Assembly (NCBI RefSeq): GCF_025628885.1
Contig: NZ_JAOTIF010000017.1
Coordinates: 62,001-126,000, forward strand
DNA: 64,000 nucleotides
Direction of reading: 5' to 3'
Source: Paraflavisolibacter caeni
GTDB taxonomy: Bacteria; Bacteroidota; Bacteroidia; Chitinophagales; Chitinophagaceae
Under the pieces are notes generated by a model, which did no database searches, was not told the origin of the DNA, and saw nothing but the letters and a program-made list of their open reading frames with translations. Positions 50,528-58,378 of this stretch are shown piece after piece. The position numbers and the translations under genes were made by a program. Within the stretch, counting starts at the first letter, position 1; each line of letters starts with the position of its first letter.

Positions 50528-51565
50528 ATGAAACAATTCTTCACTAGGCGCATTTTATTGGCAGGCGCAATCCTGGTTTCAGCACCTGCTTCTTTATTGG
50601 CTCAGGATAATACTAAGGACAAAGTCAAAAACACAGACGTAGAGCAGATCATCATTACGCGCAAAGGAGACGACAGTAAGAAAACTGTGATTGAAATTCA
50701 GGGAGATAAGGTAATGATTAATGGAAAGAATGTGAATGATATTAAAGATGGCGAAATAAGCGTTCGTCTTAAAAAGGTAAAAGACATGGATGCGCTGGTT
50801 GAAGACAAAGTGCGCAGGGCTGAAGAAAGGGCACGCAGAGCTGAAAACATGGATATGAATTTCGATTTTGACTTCGATGATAATGGCAATATGTCTTTCT
50901 TCCACGCAGACTCTAACCGGGCCATGCTAGGTGTAATGACTGATACAAGCGCAAAAGGTGCTGTAGTAAAATCTGTAACTAAGGAAAGTGCTGCTGAAAA
51001 GGCTGGACTCAAAGTCGGTGATATCATAACTTCAATCGATAATAAGAAAGTTGAAAGTCCAGCAGACGTAACCGAAAATGTACGCAAACACAAACCCGGT
51101 GATAAAATCAGCCTCTCAATTTTGCGGGATGGCAAAAAGCAAAACCTCAATGCTGAATTGGGCAAATGGCAGGGTGTGACGATCACAACCCGTGGCTTCC
51201 GCATGAAACAGCCTGTAATGCCTCCTAATCCTCCGGGCGTGGACGAAATGCCTTTCTTTTACAAAGAAGGCTATATGGGTGGTAATGGTCCTAAACTTGG
51301 CATCTCTATCCAGGATAGCGAAGATGGTAAAGGGGTAAAAGTTTTAGATGTGGATGAGGAAAGCAATGCAGCCAAAGCCGGTATTAAAGAAGGTGACGTT
51401 ATTACCCGCATTAATGATAAAGAAATTAAAAGTGTAGACGAAGTTGCCAGAGAAGTAAGACAAAATCGGGATAAAACTTCTTTGAACTTTCAGATCCTAC
51501 GCAAAGGCAAAACACAAAATATTGAAGTAAAAATCCCTCGCAAACTGAAAACTGCCGATCTGTAA
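50528..51565 (+). CDS. Periplasmic protein with two PDZ domains and no protease domain
   Basis: 345 residues. Signal peptide (ILVSAPASLLAQ), a charged helical segment (about 85-115, RRAEERARRAENMDM), an acidic strip (NFDFDFDDNG), then PDZ 1 (about 133-210, AMLGVMTDTSAKGAVVKSV, AAEKAGLKVGDIITSID) and PDZ 2 (about 255-335, PKLGISIQDSEDGKGVKVLDVD, AAKAGIKEGDVITRIND). It resembles the PDZ half of DegP/HtrA-like proteins but has no serine protease module, so it probably binds C-termini of periplasmic proteins as adaptor or scaffold. It is monocistronic, with its own promoter and terminator. Confidence 0.88.
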   Translation: MKQFFTRRILLAGAILVSAPASLLAQDNTKDKVKNTDVEQIIITRKGDDSKKTVIEIQGDKVMINGKNVNDIKDGEISVRLKKVKDMDALVEDKVRRAEERARRAENMDMNFDFDFDDNGNMSFFHADSNRAMLGVMTDTSAKGAVVKSVTKESAAEKAGLKVGDIITSIDNKKVESPADVTENVRKHKPGDKISLSILRDGKKQNLNAELGKWQGVTITTRGFRMKQPVMPPNPPGVDEMPFFYKEGYMGGNGPKLGISIQDSEDGKGVKVLDVDEESNAAKAGIKEGDVITRINDKEIKSVDEVAREVRQNRDKTSLNFQILRKGKTQNIEVKIPRKLKTADL

Positions 51566-51653
51566 AACTTCAGTTCTGGCAACAATCAGGATGCAGAATG
51601 GAAAAGGGATAAAATATAGTCTCTTGTGACTCCATCCTTGATGGAAAACCAAG

Positions 51654-51687
51654 CAGCCCGCGTCTTCAGGCCCGGGCTGTTTTTTTA
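51654..51687 (+). terminator. Intrinsic terminator of the PDZ protein gene
   Basis: CAGCCCG (51654-51660), 12-nt loop, CGGGCTG (51673-51679), followed by eight Ts. Confidence 0.9.
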
Positions 51688-51802
51688 TAATCCCTAATGC
51701 GCCGGATTACAAACGTTATCATAATGTGAAATCCAACTACTTCCTCAACCCCAAACCTCAAACTTCAAACTCCAAACCACTCCTCCCATATCCCAAATCA
51801 TC

Positions 51803-51810
51803 TATTTTTG
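51803..51810 (+). promoter_or_regulatory. -7 promoter element of gatB
   Basis: TATTTTTG matches TAnnTTTG and ends 5 nt before the gatB ATG, which would make the mRNA leaderless or nearly so. Confidence 0.5.
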
Positions 51811-51815
51811 CCGCA

Positions 51816-53267
51816 ATGAGTATTTATCAGCAGTACGAAATTGTTGTTGGGCTGGAGGTACATGCCCAATTAACAACCCAGACAAAGCTTTTCTGTAGCG
51901 ACAATACTTTGTTTGGCGAAGAACCCAATACACAGGTAAGTGTGATTTCCCTGGCTCACCCAGGCACTCTGCCTAAAATGAACAAGGAAGCTATTGAACT
52001 GGCGATCCGCCTGGGCTTGGCTTGCAATTGCGAAATCGTTCGCAACAACTATTTCGCCCGCAAAAACTATTTCTATCCCGACCTTCCTAAAGGATACCAG
52101 ATTTCTCAACATACGGCACCAATTTGCCGCAATGGATACCTGGAAGTTGTAGTTGGCAAAGAAGTAAAAAAGATTCGACTCAACCGTATTCATATTGAAG
52201 AAGACGCCGGAAAGAGCGTCCATGATATTGATGAAAAATATACCAGTGTTGATATCAACAGGGCAGGCATCCCTTTGCTGGAAATCGTAACCGAGCCGGA
52301 CATTCGTAGCAGTGAAGAAGCCTATGCCTATGTAACCGAGCTGCGCAATCTTGTTCGCTACTTGGGTGTATGTGACGGAAACATGGAACAAGGCCGCCTT
52401 CGTTGCGATGTAAATATTTCTGTGCGCAAAAAGGGTGAAGAAAAGCTGGGCACAAAGGTCGAAATCAAAAACCTCAACTCTATTCGCTTTATTAAAAAGG
52501 CGATTGAGACCGAAAGCAAGCGCTTGGTAGATTTAATTGAAAGTGGACAGGAGGTGCTGCAACAGACCCGAGGTTTCGACGAGGCCTCCGGCACTACTTA
52601 TGCCATCCGCACAAAAGAAGATGCCGACGACTACCGCTATTTTGCCGATCCTGACTTGCCACCTTTCTTGATCACTGATGAAATGATTGATGCTGTTGCT
52701 CAGAAAATGCCGCCCACGCAAAAACAAAGGGTTCAGGCTTTGGTTGACAACTTCGGTCTCTCTAATTATGACGCATCCCAACTAACTGGAGATATTGAAT
52801 TAGAGGCCTACTTCAAAAAAATAATTACACATACTTCAAATACGAAAGCCGCTGCTAACTGGGTTTTGAACCCTATACGGAACTGGTTGGCAGAAGCCGA
52901 GCTTACCGCCGATGAGTTGGCCGTTCCTCCGGCTTCAATTGCTGAAATCATACGCCTCATCGATGAAAAAAAGATCACCTATGGCATCGCAGTGCAAAAA
53001 ATTCTTCCGGCTTTGTTAAAAGATGGTTCCATTGCAGTAGAAAAATTCATTCAGGAAAACAATTTGATGTTGAGTGATAATAGCGATGAGTTGGATGAAT
53101 GGATCAATTCTGTCTTGGAAAAACACCCGCAAAAAGTAACAGAATTCAAAAAAGGTAAAAAAGGTCTTATCGGTTTCTTTGTAGGCGAAGCAATGAAGCT
53201 GGCCAAAGGAAAAGCCGATGCCAAACTGATAACAGAAAAGTTTACGGAAAAGTTGAAACAGGCGTAA
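51816..53267 (+). CDS. gatB: Asp-tRNA(Asn)/Glu-tRNA(Gln) amidotransferase subunit B
   Basis: 483 residues from ATG 51816 (MSIYQQYEIVVGLEVHAQL). The frame is open for 30 more codons but those encode a Pro/Ser-rich, unlike sequence within a low-complexity CAAAC tract, upstream of the promoter. GatB binds the misacylated tRNA and activates it with ATP for amidation. Motifs: VGLEVHAQL, CNCEIVRNNYFARKNYFYPDLPKGYQISQ, DAGKSVHD, RAGIPLLEIVTEPD and RCDVNIS, with the tail-domain GatB/YqeY region at about 330-483. gatA and gatC are not in the window. Confidence 0.97.
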   Translation: MSIYQQYEIVVGLEVHAQLTTQTKLFCSDNTLFGEEPNTQVSVISLAHPGTLPKMNKEAIELAIRLGLACNCEIVRNNYFARKNYFYPDLPKGYQISQHTAPICRNGYLEVVVGKEVKKIRLNRIHIEEDAGKSVHDIDEKYTSVDINRAGIPLLEIVTEPDIRSSEEAYAYVTELRNLVRYLGVCDGNMEQGRLRCDVNISVRKKGEEKLGTKVEIKNLNSIRFIKKAIETESKRLVDLIESGQEVLQQTRGFDEASGTTYAIRTKEDADDYRYFADPDLPPFLITDEMIDAVAQKMPPTQKQRVQALVDNFGLSNYDASQLTGDIELEAYFKKIITHTSNTKAAANWVLNPIRNWLAEAELTADELAVPPASIAEIIRLIDEKKITYGIAVQKILPALLKDGSIAVEKFIQENNLMLSDNSDELDEWINSVLEKHPQKVTEFKKGKKGLIGFFVGEAMKLAKGKADAKLITEKFTEKLKQA

Positions 53268-53314
53268 AAAAATCCGGACCTCCCGTAACCCATAACTTTT
53301 AATTTGTAACGAAA

Positions 53315-54481
53315 ATGCGAACACTTATTTATAGTTCCCTTTTATTGTTGATTGCTTGCAACAACAATAAACAGTCATCTTTTGAAGTAGAAGGCTCAAT
53401 CAAAAATTCAGGTGCCAAAACAGTTTATCTCGAAGAGGCTTCTATCGGCTCTTTCAGGCCGGTGATTGTTGATTCGGCAAAACTGGATAAGGACGGCAAG
53501 TTCTTAATGGATGCCCTGGCAAAAGAAGAGACCATTTACAACCTCCGTCTTGATGAAAATGTATATCCTGTGGTTTCCTTTATCAACGATAGTAAACATA
53601 TTACCATCAACGCTGACTTAAAAGGACAGGAAGTTTATACGGTAAAAGGTTCACATGCAAGTGAACAGCTAAAAGAATTCTTACATACCAGTGGTGAAAA
53701 ACTTCGTTCTATTTACAATTCCAACCGCACCATCGACAGCCTGCAAAAAGCTGCTGTTGGCGATAGTATTATAGGGTTGCATGTAACGGAACATACCAAT
53801 ACTGTCAATGAATTGAAAAAATATACAGCTGATTTTATCAGCAAAAGTAAGAGCGCTGCTTTAAGTGTTTTTGTCTTAGGTACTTTTCAAAGCATGGCTT
53901 CCAACCCAGCCTTTGCAATGGACGGATTTTCCAATGAAGAATTGCAACAGTTGATCGGTCAGACAGCAGCTAAATTTCCAGAACATCAGGGTGTTGCCTC
54001 CATCAACAAAAGTATGTTGGCAGAAATGCAAAAAGCAAAAGCAGTTGCCGCTTCAAGCCTCCTGAACAAGCCTGCTCCTGATTTTACGCTGCCCGATGTG
54101 AACGGCAACCCCGTTTCTTTGTCATCCTATAAAGGCAAATATGTGCTTGTGGATTTCTGGGCAAGTTGGTGCCGTCCATGTCGCATGGAAAATCCCAATG
54201 TAGTGCAGGCATACAACAAGTTCAAGGATAAAAACTTTACTGTTTTAGGTGTCTCCCTTGACCGGCCAGATGGGAAAGACGATTGGGTAAAAGCGATCCA
54301 GGATGATAAACTCGCATGGACCCATGTCAGCGATCTCAAATTCTGGGAAAGCTCAGTTGTTCCTCTTTATCATTTTGAAGGTATTCCCTATAATGTCTTG
54401 GTTGACCCCACCGGTAAAATCATTGCCGAAAGCCTTCGCGGCGAAGACCTGGAAAGAAAACTATCAGAAGTTTTAAAGTAA
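53315..54481 (+). CDS. TlpA-like thiol-disulfide oxidoreductase lipoprotein
   Basis: 388 residues. Lipoprotein signal (LLLLIAC, Cys 15). An N-terminal DUF4369-like domain (about 20-120, FEVEGSIKNSGAKTVYLEEAS) and a helical linker precede an AhpC/TSA-TlpA thioredoxin domain (about 248-385) with active site FWASWCRPCRMENP (C286 and C289) and the cis-Pro segment FEGIPYNVLVDP. It should reduce disulfides in the periplasm or act as a cytochrome-maturation-like oxidoreductase. In contrast to the thioredoxin-like protein at 39655, both cysteines are present. It lies 47 nt after gatB and may share its transcript. Confidence 0.93.
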   Translation: MRTLIYSSLLLLIACNNNKQSSFEVEGSIKNSGAKTVYLEEASIGSFRPVIVDSAKLDKDGKFLMDALAKEETIYNLRLDENVYPVVSFINDSKHITINADLKGQEVYTVKGSHASEQLKEFLHTSGEKLRSIYNSNRTIDSLQKAAVGDSIIGLHVTEHTNTVNELKKYTADFISKSKSAALSVFVLGTFQSMASNPAFAMDGFSNEELQQLIGQTAAKFPEHQGVASINKSMLAEMQKAKAVAASSLLNKPAPDFTLPDVNGNPVSLSSYKGKYVLVDFWASWCRPCRMENPNVVQAYNKFKDKNFTVLGVSLDRPDGKDDWVKAIQDDKLAWTHVSDLKFWESSVVPLYHFEGIPYNVLVDPTGKIIAESLRGEDLERKLSEVLK

Positions 54482-54489
54482 ACTTATCG

Positions 54490-54532
54490 TTTGAGGTTTA
54501 TAATTATTCTTTAATAATTATTAAACCTCAAA
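54490..54532. terminator. Bidirectional terminator-like hairpin, 19-20 bp
   Basis: 54490-54508 pairs with 54513-54532 around CTTT; the arms are nearly perfect with one bulged base. It is AT-rich apart from GAGG/CCTC and separates the convergent TlpA-like and recO genes. Confidence 0.8.
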
Positions 54533-54536
54533 CCCT

Positions 54537-55274
54537 CTAACTCATCATCTCTCTCAAAACCGGTAGCGTTTTCAAACTGCCAAAGTCCGGAATATGTAAG
54601 GCATAATATTGTTCATATGCACTCAAAAGCCTTCTTCTGAATTCCTGGTTTAAATGCAGGTCTTCCAATTCCACTGGATTCATCACTTTTAAAATATAAG
54701 AAGTAACCTCGGCTTCCTTATCCTGTAGATAATTAGAATGTTCTGGCGGCCCTGCTACAAAAACACCTTCCTGTAAGTCTAAATAGGGATGCTCTTCAGA
54801 AAACTCATCACTGATCCTGAATCCAAAGAACACAGCCAGGTGAAGCGCAAAGAACAGAGGAAAATTAGCAGTAATGGTTACAGAAGCAGAATCCAAATGC
54901 AATAAAGCGTCTTCAATAAAGTAAAAAAGGTCCGCATTGGGTTCGGGTTCCTTCAAACATTTGTTCAACAACTCCATCATAAAGAGTGAAACAGCATTCT
55001 TCGGAACATCCGAATAGATGTGCTGGTACAAATGCGCCCATTTAAACTCTCTGATCCGCTGCAAGCTGTTTGACTCGTTATGATACACAACTAAGTCCAA
55101 TATAGACGCCGGTTGGAACATACTCGCCTTAGGGCTGCTCTTTTTAGTAGCCGTTCGTACGCCATTCACCATATAAGATTGTAGCCCGAACAACTCAGTA
55201 TATATAGAAACCACGAGGCTGGTCTCCCCAAACTTTACATTCCTTAAAACAATACCTTTGGTTTTATGAATCAC
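54537..55274 (-). CDS. recO: DNA repair protein RecO
   Basis: 245 residues from a GTG start at 55274 (read as MIHKTKGIVLRNVKFGETSL), which matches the classical RecO beginning. A longer frame from a TTG at 55310 would place 12 codons on top of a strong promoter element (55315-55308), so it is rejected. RecO has an N-terminal OB fold (about 1-80) and a helical C-terminal part. It loads RecA on single-stranded DNA with RecF and RecR. The zinc cysteines of some homologues are absent. Divergent from the transporter at 55405. Confidence 0.93.
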   Translation of the reverse strand: MIHKTKGIVLRNVKFGETSLVVSIYTELFGLQSYMVNGVRTATKKSSPKASMFQPASILDLVVYHNESNSLQRIREFKWAHLYQHIYSDVPKNAVSLFMMELLNKCLKEPEPNADLFYFIEDALLHLDSASVTITANFPLFFALHLAVFFGFRISDEFSEEHPYLDLQEGVFVAGPPEHSNYLQDKEAEVTSYILKVMNPVELEDLHLNQEFRRRLLSAYEQYYALHIPDFGSLKTLPVLREMMS

Positions 55275-55307
55275 AGATCGATTATAATGGGGGTAAAATA
55301 ATAAATG

Positions 55308-55336
55308 CAAATGTAAACCGCTCCCCCTTCTCCCAA
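55308..55336 (-). promoter_or_regulatory. Promoter of recO (TTG-N18-TACATTTG)
   Basis: On the minus strand TTG at 55336-55334 and TACATTTG at 55315-55308, with an 18-bp spacer. Predicted start near 55301, leaving a leader of about 27 nt to GTG 55274. Confidence 0.7.
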
Positions 55337-55376
55337 TAAATCTTACTTAAAAATCCCCCAAATCCACGGTTGCGGT

Positions 55377-55384
55377 TACCTTTG
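55377..55384 (+). promoter_or_regulatory. -7 promoter element of the RND/MMPL transporter
   Basis: TACCTTTG matches TAnnTTTG, 20 nt before the ATG at 55405. No TTG at the expected distance. Confidence 0.5.
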
Positions 55385-55404
55385 CCGACTTAAACCAGTT
55401 TCTT

Positions 55405-57762
55405 ATGTGGAAAGCCCTAGGAGAAAATGTCCTCCGCTATCGTTTCGTGTTACTCACCATTTTACTTGCAGCCACCACCTATATGGGCTGGCATGCCAGT
55501 AAAGTGAAGTTGAGCTATGAATTCGGTAGAGCCATTCCAACAAATAACCCCAAATACATTGTTTATCAGGAGTTTAAAAAGAAGTTTGGCGAAGACGGCA
55601 ATCTCCTTGTTATAGGCATCCAAAGCAAGGATATCTTCCAGCAGTCTGTTTTTAATGACTACGTCCAACTGCACAACAACTTGAAAGGTGTAACCGGGGT
55701 AGAGGATGTGATCTCTCTTCCAGCCTCCATTAACCTGGTAAAGAATTATGAGACCGAAAAACTGGAGGCCGAACGCATCTTCCCGGAAGGCAACCTGTCT
55801 CAGGCCCAGATCGATAGCAGCAAAGCAATTTTTCTTTCCCTGCCTTTTTACCGCGGTCTCCTATACAATCCGGAAACACAGGCCTGGCTTATGGGCGTTC
55901 GCATCAATCGCGACCTGCTGAACTCTCCCAAAAGAACTAAAATCGTTGACGACATTACTGCGAAGGCAAATGCCTTTGGCCAAAAACATAATCTGGAGAT
56001 GCATCTAAGCGGCTTACCCCTCATCCGCACTGAGATGGCCGACCGTATTGCCAATGAAACCAAGTGGTTTACTTTTATTTCTATTGCTCTATCGGCAGTG
56101 ATCCTGCTGCTTTTCTTCCGTTCTGTGAGCGCTATGTTTCTTTCCCTGGCAGTAGTGGTTATCGGCGTCGTTTGGAGCTTCGGTACGATGGATTTGCTTG
56201 GCTACAAGATAACTTTGTTGACGGCTTTGATCTCTCCTTTAATTGTAGTAATAGGCATTCCGAATTGTATTTACTTCCTCAATAAATTCCATACTTCCTT
56301 TAGGGAGACTGGTCACAAAGAAAATGCAATAGTACAGATGATTGAGAAAATGGGTATTGTGACCCTTTTCTGTAACATCGCAGCTGCCATTGGCTTTGCC
56401 GTTTTCGCCCTTACAGAAAGCACTATTTTAAAGGAGTTCGGTATAGTATCTGGCATCAACATCATGATGCTGTTCTTTATATCGCTCATCCTGATTCCCG
56501 CAGTATTGAGCATGATGGGAGTTCCCAAACCAAAACATACACGTTACTTGGAAAACCCGACTTTACAACGTTGGCTCACCAGGTTGGAGCGTTGGGCTAT
56601 CCACCACCGGAAACTGATCTATGGCGTTACCGCCGTTGTGCTACTGATATCTATAACTGGTATGATGCGATTGAAGAGTGTTGGCTATATAGTAGACGAC
56701 CTGCCGCAAACAGATAAAATATATACCGACCTCAAGTTTTTTGAAACCCACTTCAAAGGCGTAATGCCATTGGAAATCGTCGTAGATACTAAAGAGAAGA
56801 ACGGCATAAGGAAAGGAATGCTAAAAACCTTGACCGGTATGGATTCCCTGACGCAATACCTGGCATCAAAACCTTACATCGGTAAACCGCTAAGCATTGC
56901 GGAAGGACTGAAGTTTGCCAAGCAGGCTTTCTTTGAAGGCGACAGTGCCAACTTTTCATTACCATCAGAATACGACCTGCCAGCCTTACAGCCTTATCTT
57001 TCCATGCGCAGCAGTGAGGGCTCGCAAAACTCATTTACAAAGCTGGTGTCATCATTCATGGATAGCACTCGCCAGCGTGCCCGCATCAGTGTGAGCATGC
57101 AGGATGTAGGAAGCGCCCGCCTGCCTTTGATATTAGACAGCATTCAATCAAAAGCCAATAGTTATTTAGATACATCTAAATACTCAATTCAATTGACCGG
57201 TACTTCTGTTACCTTCCTGGAAGGTAGTCGTTATATCATCAATGGTCTGAGGGAAAGTATTTTCTGGTCCTTCTTGCTGATCGCTCTTTGTATGTTGTAC
57301 CTGTTCCGTTCTGTAAGGATCTTGCTCTGTTCATTAATTCCAAACGTAATTCCGCTGGCTATTACTGCCGGTATTATGGGATGGGTAGGAGTTCCGTTGA
57401 AGCCTTCTACAGTACTCGTGTTCAGCGTGGCCTTGGGGATTGCGATAGATATTACGATACGGTTTTTAGTCAACTACAAGCAGGACCTGAAAAAGTACGA
57501 ATTCAATCCCGAGCGGACTGTAATTAATACAATTCATTCCACAGGCTTGAGTATTATTTATACTTCCATTGTGTTGATTGCTGGGTTTGTGATCTTCTGT
57601 TTCAGTGGTTTTGGTGGTACAAAAGCTTTAGGTTGGCTCACCTCCTTAACTTTAGTCACAGCTACAATTACGAACTTGGTATTATTACCAGCTTTACTGA
57701 TCAATCTGAATAAAGGAAGGGATAAAATCAGGAGAAAGACAGGAGATACTGTTGCATCATAA
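55405..57762 (+). CDS. RND-superfamily transporter, MMPL type
   Basis: 785 residues with two repeats of an RND half: helix 1 (about 13-30), a large periplasmic loop (about 31-215), five helices (about 216-375), then helix (about 415-435), second loop (about 436-620) and five helices to about 775. The length fits the single-chain MMPL/HpnN-like exporters of lipids, rather than the approximately 1030-residue efflux pumps. An Asp in the second helix bundle (GIAIDITIRFLV) is a plausible proton-relay site. No fusion-protein or outer-membrane partner lies nearby. Cargo unknown. A perfect hairpin starts directly after its stop. Confidence 0.9.
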   Translation: MWKALGENVLRYRFVLLTILLAATTYMGWHASKVKLSYEFGRAIPTNNPKYIVYQEFKKKFGEDGNLLVIGIQSKDIFQQSVFNDYVQLHNNLKGVTGVEDVISLPASINLVKNYETEKLEAERIFPEGNLSQAQIDSSKAIFLSLPFYRGLLYNPETQAWLMGVRINRDLLNSPKRTKIVDDITAKANAFGQKHNLEMHLSGLPLIRTEMADRIANETKWFTFISIALSAVILLLFFRSVSAMFLSLAVVVIGVVWSFGTMDLLGYKITLLTALISPLIVVIGIPNCIYFLNKFHTSFRETGHKENAIVQMIEKMGIVTLFCNIAAAIGFAVFALTESTILKEFGIVSGINIMMLFFISLILIPAVLSMMGVPKPKHTRYLENPTLQRWLTRLERWAIHHRKLIYGVTAVVLLISITGMMRLKSVGYIVDDLPQTDKIYTDLKFFETHFKGVMPLEIVVDTKEKNGIRKGMLKTLTGMDSLTQYLASKPYIGKPLSIAEGLKFAKQAFFEGDSANFSLPSEYDLPALQPYLSMRSSEGSQNSFTKLVSSFMDSTRQRARISVSMQDVGSARLPLILDSIQSKANSYLDTSKYSIQLTGTSVTFLEGSRYIINGLRESIFWSFLLIALCMLYLFRSVRILLCSLIPNVIPLAITAGIMGWVGVPLKPSTVLVFSVALGIAIDITIRFLVNYKQDLKKYEFNPERTVINTIHSTGLSIIYTSIVLIAGFVIFCFSGFGGTKALGWLTSLTLVTATITNLVLLPALLINLNKGRDKIRRKTGDTVAS

Positions 57763-57763
57763 A

Positions 57764-57812
57764 AAAAGTAAAGACCTATAAGATTACCACAACCTTATAG
57801 GTCTTTACTTTT
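57764..57812. terminator. Bidirectional terminator, perfect 19-bp hairpin
   Basis: AAAAGTAAAGACCTATAAG (57764-57782), 11-nt loop, then its exact reverse complement (57794-57812). Flanking A and T runs on both sides serve the convergent transporter and bcp genes. Confidence 0.95.
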
Positions 57813-57860
57813 CAAGCGATAGTACCTATTCACCATTCACAACTTACCATTCGCCATTGC

Positions 57861-58331
57861 CTATTCCCCGCTCACCTTTTCAATGATCTCTTCTGCATGC
57901 TCCTGTGTCTTAGGCCTTTTGAATATCTTCACGATTTTGCCATTTTCGTCAATCACAAACGTGGTACGTAAAACGCCCATAAACTTGTTCCCATACAGAT
58001 TCTTTTCTCCCCATACGCCATACTTTTCAATGATCTCTTTCTGAGGATCTGCCAGCAAAGTAAAAGGCAGGCTGTATTTACTTTCAAACTTCTGGTGACT
58101 TGCAGTATCATCTGGACTCACCCCAAGAATTTCAAAACCATTTTGTTTCAGTAAAGCATAATTGTCACGCAGGTTACATGCTTGTGCGGTACATCCAGGG
58201 GTATCATCTTGAGGATAAAAATAAAGCACTACTTTCTTGCCCTTATAATCACTCAACGAAACCTTCTTTCCATTTTGATCAACGCCTGTAAATGAAGGCG
58301 CATCTTGTCCAACTTCTAAATGTGTAGCCAT
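57861..58331 (-). CDS. bcp: Thioredoxin-dependent thiol peroxidase (Bcp/PrxQ)
   Basis: 156 residues, the usual size. It reduces hydrogen peroxide and organic hydroperoxides using thioredoxin. The active site is PQDDTPGCTAQAC: peroxidatic C47, resolving C52 (four residues between), with P40, T44 and the later Arg in VLRTTFVID. This is an atypical 2-Cys PrxQ. No signal peptide, so it is cytoplasmic. It is the gene downstream of an M23 peptidase on the same strand, 47 nt apart. Confidence 0.96.
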   Translation of the reverse strand: MATHLEVGQDAPSFTGVDQNGKKVSLSDYKGKKVVLYFYPQDDTPGCTAQACNLRDNYALLKQNGFEILGVSPDDTASHQKFESKYSLPFTLLADPQKEIIEKYGVWGEKNLYGNKFMGVLRTTFVIDENGKIVKIFKRPKTQEHAEEIIEKVSGE

Positions 58332-58378
58332 AAAAAAATTATTTTTAAGTGTAGTTTAAAATGATAATCATCTATCAT

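Noticed and set aside
50698-51204. 168-codon minus-strand frame inside the PDZ protein gene
   Set aside because: Low-complexity antisense shadow of charged repeats.
51726-51815. 30-residue N-terminal extension of GatB
   Set aside because: It consists of a low-complexity CAAAC tract and lies upstream of the -7 element; the family start is at 51816.
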